A program made the translations under genes and the position numbers. The notes below the pieces were generated by a model that saw only the letters and a program-made list of their open reading frames with translations, had not been told where the DNA came from and ran no database searches. From the NCBI GenBank assembly GCA_036274675.1, contig DASUFE010000065.1, forward strand, positions 1-34,432: 34,432 bases of DNA, in the 5' to 3' direction. This document shows, piece after piece, positions 18,601 through 25,137 of the stretch (positions are counted from its first letter, which is position 1; every line of letters begins with the position of its first letter). The DNA is from DASUFE01 sp036274675 (lineage in GTDB: Bacteria > Pseudomonadota > Gammaproteobacteria > HTCC5015).

Positions 18601-18819
18601 GTCGCGACCATCGCCGGCCACTTTCCGCTGACGCTGGTCAGCGGCCCCGGCGCCGCGGCCCGCAATTCGATCGGCCTGGTGCTGGTCGGCGGCATGACGA
18701 TCGGCACCCTCTTCACTCTGTTCGTGGTGCCTTCACTCTACATGCTGATCGCGAAGCGGCATCACACAGAGACCGGTCTGGCGAGTCAGGCTCCCTCAAT
18801 AGGGTCCGCTGTTTCCTGA
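15673..18819 (+). CDS. RND multidrug efflux transporter, HAE-1 (AcrB/MexB) type
   Basis: A 1048-residue inner-membrane proton-driven drug exporter of full family length. It opens with FVRRPVLAIVVSIVI, typical for the first helix. The proton-relay residues are visible: Asp403-Asp404 in VVDDAIVVVEN and Lys938 in VAKNGILIVEF, matching AcrB Asp407, Asp408 and Lys940. Two large periplasmic loops follow helices 1 and 7. It is cotranscribed with the MarR and adaptor genes. No outer-membrane TolC/OprM-type gene is in the window, so a channel must come from elsewhere. Substrate range cannot be read from the sequence. Confidence 0.95.
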   Translation: MNTAFTDIFVRRPVLAIVVSIVILVAGIQAWSSLSIRQYPRSENATISVATVYVGASADVVQGFITTAIERAIASADGIDYVESKSLLGLSLVNARLKLNYDATKALADITAKVNEVRNQLPAEAEVPAISVASADSFIAAAYLSFSSSTLNQSQITDYVVRSIQPRLAAVAGVQRVDIYGARTFAMRVWLNPDRMAALNISPAQVRAALAANNYLAAVGNTKGTMVQVNLTANTDLHTVDDFKQLVVREMNDTVVRLQDVADVELGAEDYDTEVSFNGQAAVFAAIFPLPSANTIEVVGRVRNELAAIKKDLPNGLEADIGYDASEYISNAIHEVLKTLIDTLLIVVLVIYLFLGSVRSVIVPVVAIPVSLIGGIFLMQSFGFTLNLLTLLAIVLSVGLVVDDAIVVVENTERHIREGRTPVEAALLGARELVGPIIAMTITLAAVYTPIALQGGLTGTLFREFALTLAGAVIISGIVALTLSPMMSSRLLHNAEEEEQGFTGWVNHRFDRFRRGYGEVLGHILQARSMVYVVWGILSLMAIPMYMNSPKELAPLEDQSFIFSIINNAANASADQKKHFGLAVEEGFMSTPERELTFQILMSPSDPFAATLGIGGIGGMVVKPWAKRERPVGQIVREVQGKLMAIPGLQTFAMQPPALPGGSNFPVEFIITSTEEPEHMLEIATKLQAKAMEAPGIFYFPPEIDLKIDQPQTEIVIDHAKVASLGLNNAQIAQDLGAALGGNYVNRFNIAGRAYKVIPQVERAQRLNPEQLKDIYVTGPNNQLVPLSTFATITDSTVPRSLGRFQQMNAIKLSGMSGQIDAGLKVLEDAAAEILPPGYTINYTGESRQLRLEGGKFLPALGMAIVLIFLVLAVQFNSFRDPLVILLGSVPLAIFGALIFTVLKIPDPNTPFWTNSWTTTLNIYAQVGLVTLVGLVAKNGILIVEFANKLQEQGHDKLSAIRDAAMTRLRPVLMTSVATIAGHFPLTLVSGPGAAARNSIGLVLVGGMTIGTLFTLFVVPSLYMLIAKRHHTETGLASQAPSIGSAVS

Positions 18820-18836
18820 ATCGGTTCCTATGCAGC

Positions 18837-18866
18837 CCGGGCGGTGCGTATGGTGGTGCCGCCCGG
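18837..18866. terminator. Hairpin between convergent RND and FecR genes
   Basis: A perfect 8-bp GC stem (CCGGGCGG / CCGCCCGG) with a 14-base loop sits in the 76-base gap between two convergent genes. No T-tract follows on either strand, so bidirectional termination is possible but not proven. Confidence 0.45.
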
Positions 18867-18895
18867 TATGCAGTCTGATGTTTATGTGCTGCCGC

Positions 18896-20344
18896 TCAGT
18901 CCTGATGGAGATCAGGCAGAGGTTCCAGCACGTCCACTCTTTCATCTCCCAGCAGGAAGGTGCCGACTGCTGCAGGACCGCTGTCCGAGTTGACGTGAAA
19001 GCTGCCGCCGATGACGGTGGCGTTATTCGCGAACTGGAAGGCCGCTCCTCCAGAGCCGGCGACGCCGTCGACTGTGCCCGTGAGAGGCACACTGGAGTTG
19101 TCGATCGACTGAAAGGTGCCCTGCATTTGCATATCAAATCTTGAGCCGTCGCTGAATCGCGCGGCCAGGTCGAAATCGCTGAACATCGCGGTTTGCCAGT
19201 CCACGCTGATACTCGCCGTAAAGCTCTCGCTCAAGGCGCCGGTCACGATATTCACCGCACCGTTGGCCGCCGGATTCAGCTGGACATTGAAGGTGGCCGT
19301 ACCGCTTCCGGGTAATCTGACCGAATCGGTGGGGTTCACGAATCCCATGTAGGCGAGGTACCGCGGGCTGGTTTCCATCTGACCCGTCGCTTCGTCCGTG
19401 TAGCGGAAATCGCCTTGCCATATACCCCAGGCCGCGGCGGAGACCGGATCGATGCCGCTGCGGCCCTCGATCAGCCGCGCGCTTCCGGAATCGAAGCTGG
19501 CCGCGGCGTCCGCGAATTTTGTAACCGCGAAGCCGTCCGTCGTGATATCGGCATTGGAATCCGTGTGATTCTCCGCCAGAACAAGGTCGTCGCCCACCAT
19601 CGTGAACGCAACACTACCGATATTATGGATCTCCAGATTTGCAACAGGATTCGTGCGGATTTCTTCCACCGCATCTCCGGCCGACCGGTAATCGAAATCA
19701 TAATTCTCGCCTTCCTCGAGAATCATCTCGCGCATGGCGGGCGGCTCGGTAATCTGCTCCGGTTCGGAGCCGATATCCTTTACGAAGGCGAACTGGCCGC
19801 GCACCAGGTCGATCACCCCTTCCTTGTTTTCGATATAAACCCGGCCTTCGCCGTTGTTGACATAAAGACCGTCTGGCAGCAGCGAGCCGTCGCTGCCGTA
19901 ACAGTCTTTGTTGCAGAAGCTCAATACGAAGGCGGTTCCGCGGATGCCGATGGTGGCCACGGGAGTCTGGTATTTATAAGCGCTTTTATTGTGCTTGCCG
20001 ATGGCGCCGCTGACGGCCCGCAGCGAACCCTTCAACAGGCTGAAGAACGCCTTTTCCGTGCCGTCTTCCCTGCCGTTGAACGCATATTCGTTGATGACTA
20101 TTTGCGATTTGGGTTTCAGTGAAAGAAAGCCGCTATCGCTGAAGCGCACCTGCAGCTGCCCGTTGTCCGTTTGCAGTTTGTCGCCCGATTGGACGATATC
20201 GCCCTGCTTCAACGCGCGGCGCTCGCCAGCCGGGCTGGTTGCGGTGCTGTTACCCGATGAGAAAACGACCCTGCCTGCCGCGGTATTCGCGGATGCCGGC
20301 TGCATGCTTGCCGCCAAGATTAATATAAAGAAAATGTATTTCAT
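18896..20344 (-). CDS. Secreted FecR-domain protein with C-terminal TbpB-like beta-barrel
   Basis: A 482-residue protein with a signal peptide (cleavage near QPASA, residue 19; no lipobox Cys). A FecR domain occupies about 25-150, including TPVATIGIRGTAF and two nearby Cys (FCNKDC). A middle acidic region precedes a beta-rich C-terminal domain (about 305-475) with patterns like those of transferrin-binding-protein-type barrels: SVRLPGSGTATFNVQ, GGAAFQFANNATVIGGSF and AAVGTFLLGDE. The gene follows the Slam-like gene by a few bases, with its ribosome site overlapping that gene's stop. FecR domains usually relay iron signals, but no iron receptor or iron sigma factor is adjacent. The context suggests a cargo of the Slam-like protein. 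The FecR call is sure; the barrel assignment is by eye. Confidence 0.8.
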   Translation of the reverse strand: MKYIFFILILAASMQPASANTAAGRVVFSSGNSTATSPAGERRALKQGDIVQSGDKLQTDNGQLQVRFSDSGFLSLKPKSQIVINEYAFNGREDGTEKAFFSLLKGSLRAVSGAIGKHNKSAYKYQTPVATIGIRGTAFVLSFCNKDCYGSDGSLLPDGLYVNNGEGRVYIENKEGVIDLVRGQFAFVKDIGSEPEQITEPPAMREMILEEGENYDFDYRSAGDAVEEIRTNPVANLEIHNIGSVAFTMVGDDLVLAENHTDSNADITTDGFAVTKFADAAASFDSGSARLIEGRSGIDPVSAAAWGIWQGDFRYTDEATGQMETSPRYLAYMGFVNPTDSVRLPGSGTATFNVQLNPAANGAVNIVTGALSESFTASISVDWQTAMFSDFDLAARFSDGSRFDMQMQGTFQSIDNSSVPLTGTVDGVAGSGGAAFQFANNATVIGGSFHVNSDSGPAAVGTFLLGDERVDVLEPLPDLHQD

Positions 20345-20356
20345 CCTCGCATCCTC

Positions 20357-21703
20357 CTAGAAATCCGCCCTGGCCGTGAGGCCGAAGGCGGTACGCTCGA
20401 ATTCATAGATCCCGATGTTGGACTCGTTCGAAGAGATGTTGATTTCCGGTATCAATCGCCAGTCGACGCGTCCGGCGGACATCAGGAAGAACTGCATCCC
20501 GAGATTGAGGCTCCGGTAATCCTCTTCCCGCGTGACCAGAAACAGCGTGTCTTGCGCGCCGTATTCGCTGGTCAGGAAATTCAGATTGGCGAATATGAAA
20601 TGGCGTCCCCAGTTCAGCTGTCCACCGACGCGTGCGCCGGCGAACTCCCGCGCCAGGAACTGGCGGGCCGGATCGTCGACTGCTTCGTCTCCCGCATACA
20701 GGCCGCTGTACAACACGCCGGTGCGGAAGCCGTGCATCCAGGTCACGCCCCCCGATACCTGGTCGCCGTCGCGGAATTCAAGATCCGGATAGGACAAGAC
20801 GGCATACTGTACAAAGGTGGACAGCCGGTCGTTGCCATCGAGTATTTTTTGCCATTCCAGATTTATTCCAGCCTGCTCCCGGTACACATCCTCGGCCACG
20901 GTAAATGACTGCAGAGTCAGGGCCGCGCGGTATTGATTGCTGCCGGCCAGCCTGCCGAGGCCGAGCACGGCGTTGGTTGTCCGGGTGGAAAACGCGTCCG
21001 CCTCGGCTTCGGTTGCGTTGCGATCGTTAATATCGGCGCTCGCATAAAGATTCAGGTTCGACGACAGCGGGTGGCTGTAACGGATTCCGGGCTCCACTAC
21101 GGTATAACCGCTTTCGAGTTCACGGCTGCTGGCGCCGAGCTGCGTGGGTCCCAGCGCGGCGAACAGGGGGATCAGGATTTCGCTAAGATCCGGCGCGCTG
21201 TTGATATTGCTGTCGTTGCCGCCGCCCATTCTTAAATAGTATTCAAGACGCCTGCCCGAGGCGTCGAAGCGGCTCTTGATGGCGTCCAGGAATTTCTGCA
21301 GATTCGCCTGCACCGCGGGAGGCAGATTGTCCTCACGTTGAACGGCGTTCAATTCGTCCCTGGCGGATGCGTTTTCTCCCAGGTAGAAATAGGCCCGTCC
21401 CAATTCGGCGCGTGCTTGCGGGAAATCCGGTTTGACGGCGACCGCGCGTTCCAGCGCGAACACGGCTTCGGCCGGTCTTTCGGCTGCCAGCGCGGCCCGG
21501 CCCAGCAGCAGATTAAATTGCGGGTCGCCGCCGAAGCGGCTTTCCGCTTTGCGGAGTAATTGATAGGCTTCCTGTGATTTCTGACTGGCCAGTAATTGTT
21601 GCGCCTGTTGAATGATAGCAACCTTATCCGGCAATGCCTCCTGTGCCTGGGCCATGCCGGCGGAGGCCGCAAGCAGCAACACGAGAAGCCTGGCTTTTTC
21701 CAT
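20357..21703 (-). CDS. TPR plus outer-membrane beta-barrel protein, Slam-like (DUF560-type)
   Basis: A 448-residue protein with a signal peptide ending near AQAQ (residue 21). Tetratricopeptide-like repeats span about 25-150 (AYQLLRKAESRFG, AVFALERAVAVKPDFPQARAELGRAYFYLG with regular spacing). The rest (about 165-448) is a predicted outer-membrane barrel, opening with GGGNDSNINSAP and ending in Phe (GLTARADF). An N-terminal TPR followed by a barrel with DSN-N and a late SSNESNIGIYEFER motif fits Slam proteins, the outer-membrane part of type XI secretion. The ribosome site is AGAGG before the ATG at 21703. It forms an operon with the FecR/TbpB-barrel gene, its candidate cargo. Other TPR-barrel outer-membrane proteins remain possible. 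Confidence 0.75.
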   Translation of the reverse strand: MEKARLLVLLLAASAGMAQAQEALPDKVAIIQQAQQLLASQKSQEAYQLLRKAESRFGGDPQFNLLLGRAALAAERPAEAVFALERAVAVKPDFPQARAELGRAYFYLGENASARDELNAVQREDNLPPAVQANLQKFLDAIKSRFDASGRRLEYYLRMGGGNDSNINSAPDLSEILIPLFAALGPTQLGASSRELESGYTVVEPGIRYSHPLSSNLNLYASADINDRNATEAEADAFSTRTTNAVLGLGRLAGSNQYRAALTLQSFTVAEDVYREQAGINLEWQKILDGNDRLSTFVQYAVLSYPDLEFRDGDQVSGGVTWMHGFRTGVLYSGLYAGDEAVDDPARQFLAREFAGARVGGQLNWGRHFIFANLNFLTSEYGAQDTLFLVTREEDYRSLNLGMQFFLMSAGRVDWRLIPEINISSNESNIGIYEFERTAFGLTARADF

Positions 21704-21857
21704 GTCCTAACCTCTTAATTGATAAGAAAGCGCTCGCCTTGTTTTTCAAACCACCCATTTAACGACATGCCCTTGCAATCCTACTAGGGATTGATACGGA
21801 CATCATCAAGAATAGGTGATCCAGTGCAAAAAAAAAGACGAAAAAAATAACTCCGCA
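21704..21857. promoter_or_regulatory. Divergent intergenic region between the Slam-like and DGPF operons
   Basis: An AT-rich stretch serving both directions. Two A runs (21828-21837 and 21840-21847) lie between the operons. The minus-strand promoter for the Slam-like gene must lie here; no clear -35/-10 pair was identified. Confidence 0.4.
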
Positions 21858-21884
21858 TGTCGATCAGGCGGGAGTCCGTTCGAC
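21858..21884 (+). promoter_or_regulatory. Predicted ECF42 promoter 1 (before first YCII gene)
   Basis: TGTCGA (21858-21863), a 17-base spacer, then CGAC (21881-21884). From memory the ECF42 consensus is TGTCGA in the -35 region and a CGA-type -10. The start codon follows 39 bases downstream, with a ribosome site between. Confidence 0.75.
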
Positions 21885-21923
21885 TAAGACTTGAAAGCGG
21901 TTTTAACCGGAGGGCAAGCGCCT

Positions 21924-22304
21924 ATGAAATACCTATGCCTCATCTGCGCCGAAACGGTAGTGGAGCAAATGGCGGATGCGGACGCGGAGCGGCATTTCGG
22001 CGAGTATGCCGAATTCACGGAGGTTATCCGCGGCAGCGGCCATTTCCGGGCCGCCAACCGGTTGAAACCGGCCGCCAGCGCGACCACGATCCGGGTACGC
22101 AACGGCAAAGTGTTGATCACCGATGGGCCTTTCGCTGAAACCAAGGAGCAGTTCGGAGGCTATTACCTGATCGAGGCCTCCGACCTGGACGAGGCAATCC
22201 GCATTGCCGCCAGGATTCCCGGCGCCCGCTACGGTTGCGTCGAGTTGCGGCCGGTTGCCGACGACCCGCAAACGCGGGCGCTGGGTTTCGATCAGCCCCT
22301 ATGA
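21924..22304 (+). CDS. YCII/DGPF-family protein 1
   Basis: A 126-residue small cytoplasmic protein of the YCII-related (DGPF) family. It opens MKYLCLICAE and carries the name-giving motif in ITDGPFAETKEQ, then GGYYLIEASDLDEAI and a C-terminal GCVELRPV strand. The ATG at 21924 has a GGAGGG site; an in-frame TTG at 21891 overlaps the predicted transcription start and is unlikely. DGPF proteins have a ferredoxin-like fold; their chemistry is not well known. It is first in a five-gene cluster preceded by an ECF42 promoter. Confidence 0.9.
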   Translation: MKYLCLICAETVVEQMADADAERHFGEYAEFTEVIRGSGHFRAANRLKPAASATTIRVRNGKVLITDGPFAETKEQFGGYYLIEASDLDEAIRIAARIPGARYGCVELRPVADDPQTRALGFDQPL

Positions 22305-22320
22305 ATTTTTTTGATAAAGC

Positions 22321-22347
22321 TGTCGATTTGGAGAAGTATCCGACGAC
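22321..22347 (+). promoter_or_regulatory. Predicted ECF42 promoter 2 (before second YCII gene)
   Basis: TGTCGA (22321-22326), a 17-base spacer, then CGAC (22344-22347). It is the same architecture and spacing as promoter 1, and the shared pattern extends to TGTCGAT and CGACTA. It lies in the 99-base gap between the first two YCII genes, so the cluster has an internal promoter. Confidence 0.75.
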
Positions 22348-22403
22348 TACAGGTAAAGCGGGAAATGATCCCGCTTCGCCAACAACCTAGAGGAGATATG
22401 ACA

Positions 22404-22844
22404 ATGCGTTTCATGGTTATTGTAAAAGCGACGAAGAACTCGGAAGCCGGCATCATGCCGAGCGAGCAGCTGCTGACCGAGATGGGCAAGTACAACGAGG
22501 AGCTGGTAAAAGCCGGCATCATGCTGGCGGGCGAGGGTTTGCATCCCAGTTCGAAGGGCGCGCGCGTGCGGTTTTCCGGCGGCAAGCGTACTGTGATCGA
22601 CGGCCCTTTCGCCGAAACCAAAGAGCTGATCGCGGGTTACTGGATATGGCAGGTGAAGTCCAGGGAAGAGGCAATCGAGTGGGTCAAGCGCTGTCCTAAT
22701 CCCATGCCGGGAGAGGAGAGCGAGATCGAGATCCGCCGGATATTCGAGGCCGCGGACTTCGGGGCTGAGTTTACGCCCGAGCTCCGGCAGCAGGAAGAGC
22801 GTCAGCGCGCCGAAATGGCGGCAAAGAGCGGTAACAACAAATAG
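22404..22844 (+). CDS. YCII/DGPF-family protein 2
   Basis: A 146-residue protein opening MRFMVIVKATKNSEAG, with VIDGPFAETKELIAGYWIW as the DGPF motif, and an acidic/charged C-terminal tail (ELRQQEERQRAEM) beyond the usual fold. The ATG at 22404 has AGGAG eight bases upstream; the ATG at 22398 is only two bases from that site, so it is less likely. It belongs to the longer DGPF subtype with PNPMPGEESEIEIRRIFE near the end. It is under the second predicted ECF42 promoter. Confidence 0.9.
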   Translation: MRFMVIVKATKNSEAGIMPSEQLLTEMGKYNEELVKAGIMLAGEGLHPSSKGARVRFSGGKRTVIDGPFAETKELIAGYWIWQVKSREEAIEWVKRCPNPMPGEESEIEIRRIFEAADFGAEFTPELRQQEERQRAEMAAKSGNNK

Positions 22845-22864
22845 CAGGCTGCGAGGAGATATAC

Positions 22865-23398
22865 ATGAAGATAATCGGTATTGCAGTCATTGTGGTCGTC
22901 GTGGCGGTGTTGGTATACGCCTCGACGCAACCCGATACTTTTGAAATTCACCGGAGCACCAGTATCAAGGCGCCGCCGGAAAAGATCTTTCCCTTTCTGA
23001 ACGACTTCCGGCAGGCCATGCTGTGGTCGCCCTACGAAAAAAAGGATCCGGCGATGAAGCGCAGCTTCAGCGGTCCCGCCGGCGGCAAGGGGTCCGTATA
23101 TGAGTTCGAAGGCAACAAGGATATTGGCGCCGGCCGGCTGGAGATTCTTGATTCGGTTGCGGATTCCAGGGTGACGCTGCGCCTTGATATGCACAAGCCC
23201 TTTAAAGGCAGCAACATCATTGAATACGCTCTGGAACCGAAAGGCGAGACTACTGACATGATCTGGTCGATGCATGGAGAGGCGCCTTTTATTTCCAGGG
23301 TGATCTGCCTGTTCATGAACATGGACAATATGGTGGGCAAGGATTTCGAGGCCGGCCTGGCAAGTCTGAAATCCCTGGTGGAGTCCGGCGCGCCCTAA
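22865..23398 (+). CDS. SRPBCC (START-like) family protein with N-terminal membrane segment
   Basis: A 177-residue protein. A hydrophobic stretch (about 3-19) acts as an anchor or uncleaved signal. The remainder is a polyketide-cyclase/START-like fold: EIHRSTSIKAPPEKIFPFLN near the start, a Trp-rich WSPYEKKDP segment and a final amphipathic helix (KDFEAGLASLKSLVE). Such domains bind hydrophobic ligands; the ligand is unknown. It starts 20 bases after YCII protein 2 with a GAGGAG site. SRPBCC genes commonly accompany DGPF genes in ECF42 clusters. Confidence 0.88.
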   Translation: MKIIGIAVIVVVVAVLVYASTQPDTFEIHRSTSIKAPPEKIFPFLNDFRQAMLWSPYEKKDPAMKRSFSGPAGGKGSVYEFEGNKDIGAGRLEILDSVADSRVTLRLDMHKPFKGSNIIEYALEPKGETTDMIWSMHGEAPFISRVICLFMNMDNMVGKDFEAGLASLKSLVESGAP

Positions 23399-23457
23399 CC
23401 AACTCACCCGTCCCGGATCGAGTCCGCAAGCTTTGCTTTCAATATTAAGGAGGAATC

Positions 23458-23865
23458 ATGTCCACCAGGATTTTCGTCAACCTGCCGGTCAAGAATCTCA
23501 AGCAATCCATCGGGTTTTTCGGCGCGCTGGGCTTCAGTTTCAATGCCCAGTTCACGGACGACACCGCCACCTGTATGATCGTGTCGCAGGATATTTTCGT
23601 CATGCTGCTGACCGAGCCGAAGTTCCAGGCCTTCACGCCGAAAAAAATCTGCGACGCCAAGAAAAGCACCGAGGTGCTGCTGGCGCTGTCGATGGACAGC
23701 CGTGCCAAGGTCGATGAAATAGTGAGCAAGGCGGTAGCGGCGGGAGGCGCCACGTACAGCGAGCCGAAGGATCATGGCTTTATGTACCAGCATGGCTTTC
23801 AGGATCCCGACGGCCATATCTGGGAAATCTTCTGGATGGACCCGGCTGCCGTCAAGGCCGCTTAA
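23458..23865 (+). CDS. VOC/glyoxalase-family protein
   Basis: A 135-residue protein of the vicinal-oxygen-chelate fold. It begins RIFVNLPVKNLKQSIGFF and ends with the family pattern GFQDPDGHIWEIFWMD, where the His-Glu portion is the usual metal-ligand area. A TAAGGAGG ribosome site precedes the ATG. It resembles the uncharacterised extradiol dioxygenase/lactoylglutathione-lyase-like proteins often found with DGPF genes; no substrate can be assigned. Confidence 0.9.
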   Translation: MSTRIFVNLPVKNLKQSIGFFGALGFSFNAQFTDDTATCMIVSQDIFVMLLTEPKFQAFTPKKICDAKKSTEVLLALSMDSRAKVDEIVSKAVAAGGATYSEPKDHGFMYQHGFQDPDGHIWEIFWMDPAAVKAA

Positions 23866-23903
23866 TGGCCGCGTAAATTCGTCACAACCGGCGGGAGAGA
23901 GCG

Positions 23904-24257
23904 ATGAAATATCTGTTACTTGTCTATAGCGAAGAAAAGAAACTGGAAACGGTCGCCGACCGCGAGTGTTTCGAGAACGGCGAACTGATGAAGAAGGATG
24001 GGCACTATATCGCGGCGGAAGCATTGCAGCCGGTACGGACCACCGCCACGGTGCGAGTGCGCAGCGGTAAATTATCGGTCACGGATGGGCCCTTCGCGGA
24101 AACCAAGGAGCAGCTCGCGGGCTTCTATCTGGTGGATGCAAAGGACCTGAACGAGGCGATCCGGCTGGCTGGCAAGATCCCGCCGGCGCGGGTAGGCAGC
24201 ATCGAGGTACGGCCGATACGCGAATTGCAGCCGGATAACACCGCCCCCCGATGGTAA
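23904..24257 (+). CDS. YCII/DGPF-family protein 3
   Basis: A 117-residue protein opening MKYLLLVYSEEKK with VTDGPFAETKEQLAGFYLVDA. It is closer to protein 1 than to protein 2. A GGGAGAGAG site precedes the ATG. It is the last gene of the cluster and has no ECF42-like promoter of its own, so it probably depends on read-through from upstream. Confidence 0.9.
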   Translation: MKYLLLVYSEEKKLETVADRECFENGELMKKDGHYIAAEALQPVRTTATVRVRSGKLSVTDGPFAETKEQLAGFYLVDAKDLNEAIRLAGKIPPARVGSIEVRPIRELQPDNTAPRW

Positions 24258-24418
24258 AAGTTCCCGGCTCAAGCGGCGGTATAAGCAGGACTGCGTGCAT
24301 ATGTACGCTATGCATTTCCCTGAATCGGGATAAAATTACCGCGGCGGAATAATACCGGCTTCAGCAGCGGCACTTTCGCCCTGTATTCGTTATCAACAGG
24401 TAATCAAGGAGAAAAAAC

Positions 24419-25009
24419 ATGTCTTTCAGAAACTGGATACTCGCGGCGGTTCTTTCGGTCATTGCCGGCGGTGCCGGTGCGGCCCCCGAGAAATACACGC
24501 TCGATCCCTCGCATACCTATCCGAGCCTCGAGTTCCCACACATGGGCCTTTCGATGTGGCGCGGCAAATTCAACCAGACTTCGGGTAGCGTCACCCTCGA
24601 CCAGGCAGCCCACACCGGCAAGGTCGAGATTGAAGTCATCATGTCAAGCATCGATTTCGGGCACGATGAAATGAACGAGCACGCTCGCAGCGCGGACTGG
24701 CTGGACGTGGAGAAATTCCCGACCATGAACTACAAGGGCAAGCTCATATTCGACGGCGACATCCCCTCGGCGGTCGACGGCCAGTTGACTCTCAAGGGCA
24801 TCACCAAGCCGCTGCGCCTGAAGATCAACACCTTTAATTGCCTGGACCCGCACCCGTACATCAAGAAAAAGGTGTGCGGCGCCGATGCCGATGGCGAAGT
24901 CAACCGTGCTGATTTCGGCATGGATAAATACACCGATAAAGGCATGGGCATACTCAAGCTGCATATCCAGGTCGAAGGCATCAAGGACGATCCGAAAGCC
25001 AAAAAATAA
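24419..25009 (+). CDS. YceI-family periplasmic protein
   Basis: A 196-residue secreted protein; signal peptide about 1-21 (GGAGA-AP). The YceI lipocalin-like barrel spans about 24-190, with YTLDPSHTYPSLEFPHMG, HARSADWLDVEKFPTM and ADFGMDKY. YceI proteins bind polyisoprenoid chains such as ubiquinone precursors. A CAAGGAG site precedes the ATG. The gene lies 161 bases after the DGPF cluster and ends in its own terminator, so it is probably a separate unit. YceI-like domains also occur in cellulose-bound redox proteins of Cellvibrio (recalled, not checked), which gives a loose link to the AA5/cytochrome protein. Confidence 0.92.
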   Translation: MSFRNWILAAVLSVIAGGAGAAPEKYTLDPSHTYPSLEFPHMGLSMWRGKFNQTSGSVTLDQAAHTGKVEIEVIMSSIDFGHDEMNEHARSADWLDVEKFPTMNYKGKLIFDGDIPSAVDGQLTLKGITKPLRLKINTFNCLDPHPYIKKKVCGADADGEVNRADFGMDKYTDKGMGILKLHIQVEGIKDDPKAKK

Positions 25010-25026
25010 GAGTACGGGATGAGCAA

Positions 25027-25088
25027 GGCGTATCGAAACAGTTGTCATTGCCAGGGCTGCGGCAGCTGTTCGATACGCCGCTTTTTTT
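25027..25088 (+). terminator. Rho-independent terminator after YceI
   Basis: GGCGTATCGAAACAG (25027-25041) pairs with CTGTTCGATACGCC (25066-25079) with one bulged A. The loop contains a smaller GC-rich hairpin, and a run of seven T follows (25082-25088). It lies inside the open frame that extends upstream of the DUF72 gene, which rules out starts before about 25090 for that gene. Confidence 0.88.
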
Positions 25089-25137
25089 GCAGGCGCGGGT
25101 TCGATCCGATCACTTGCGTCCGCCGGTATCTCTGAAG

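Noticed and set aside
18896..20344. A classic FecI-FecR-FecA iron-signalling system
   Set aside because: No TonB receptor or FecI-type sigma is adjacent, the protein carries an export signal, and the ECF sigma in the window is of ECF42 type with its own target motif.
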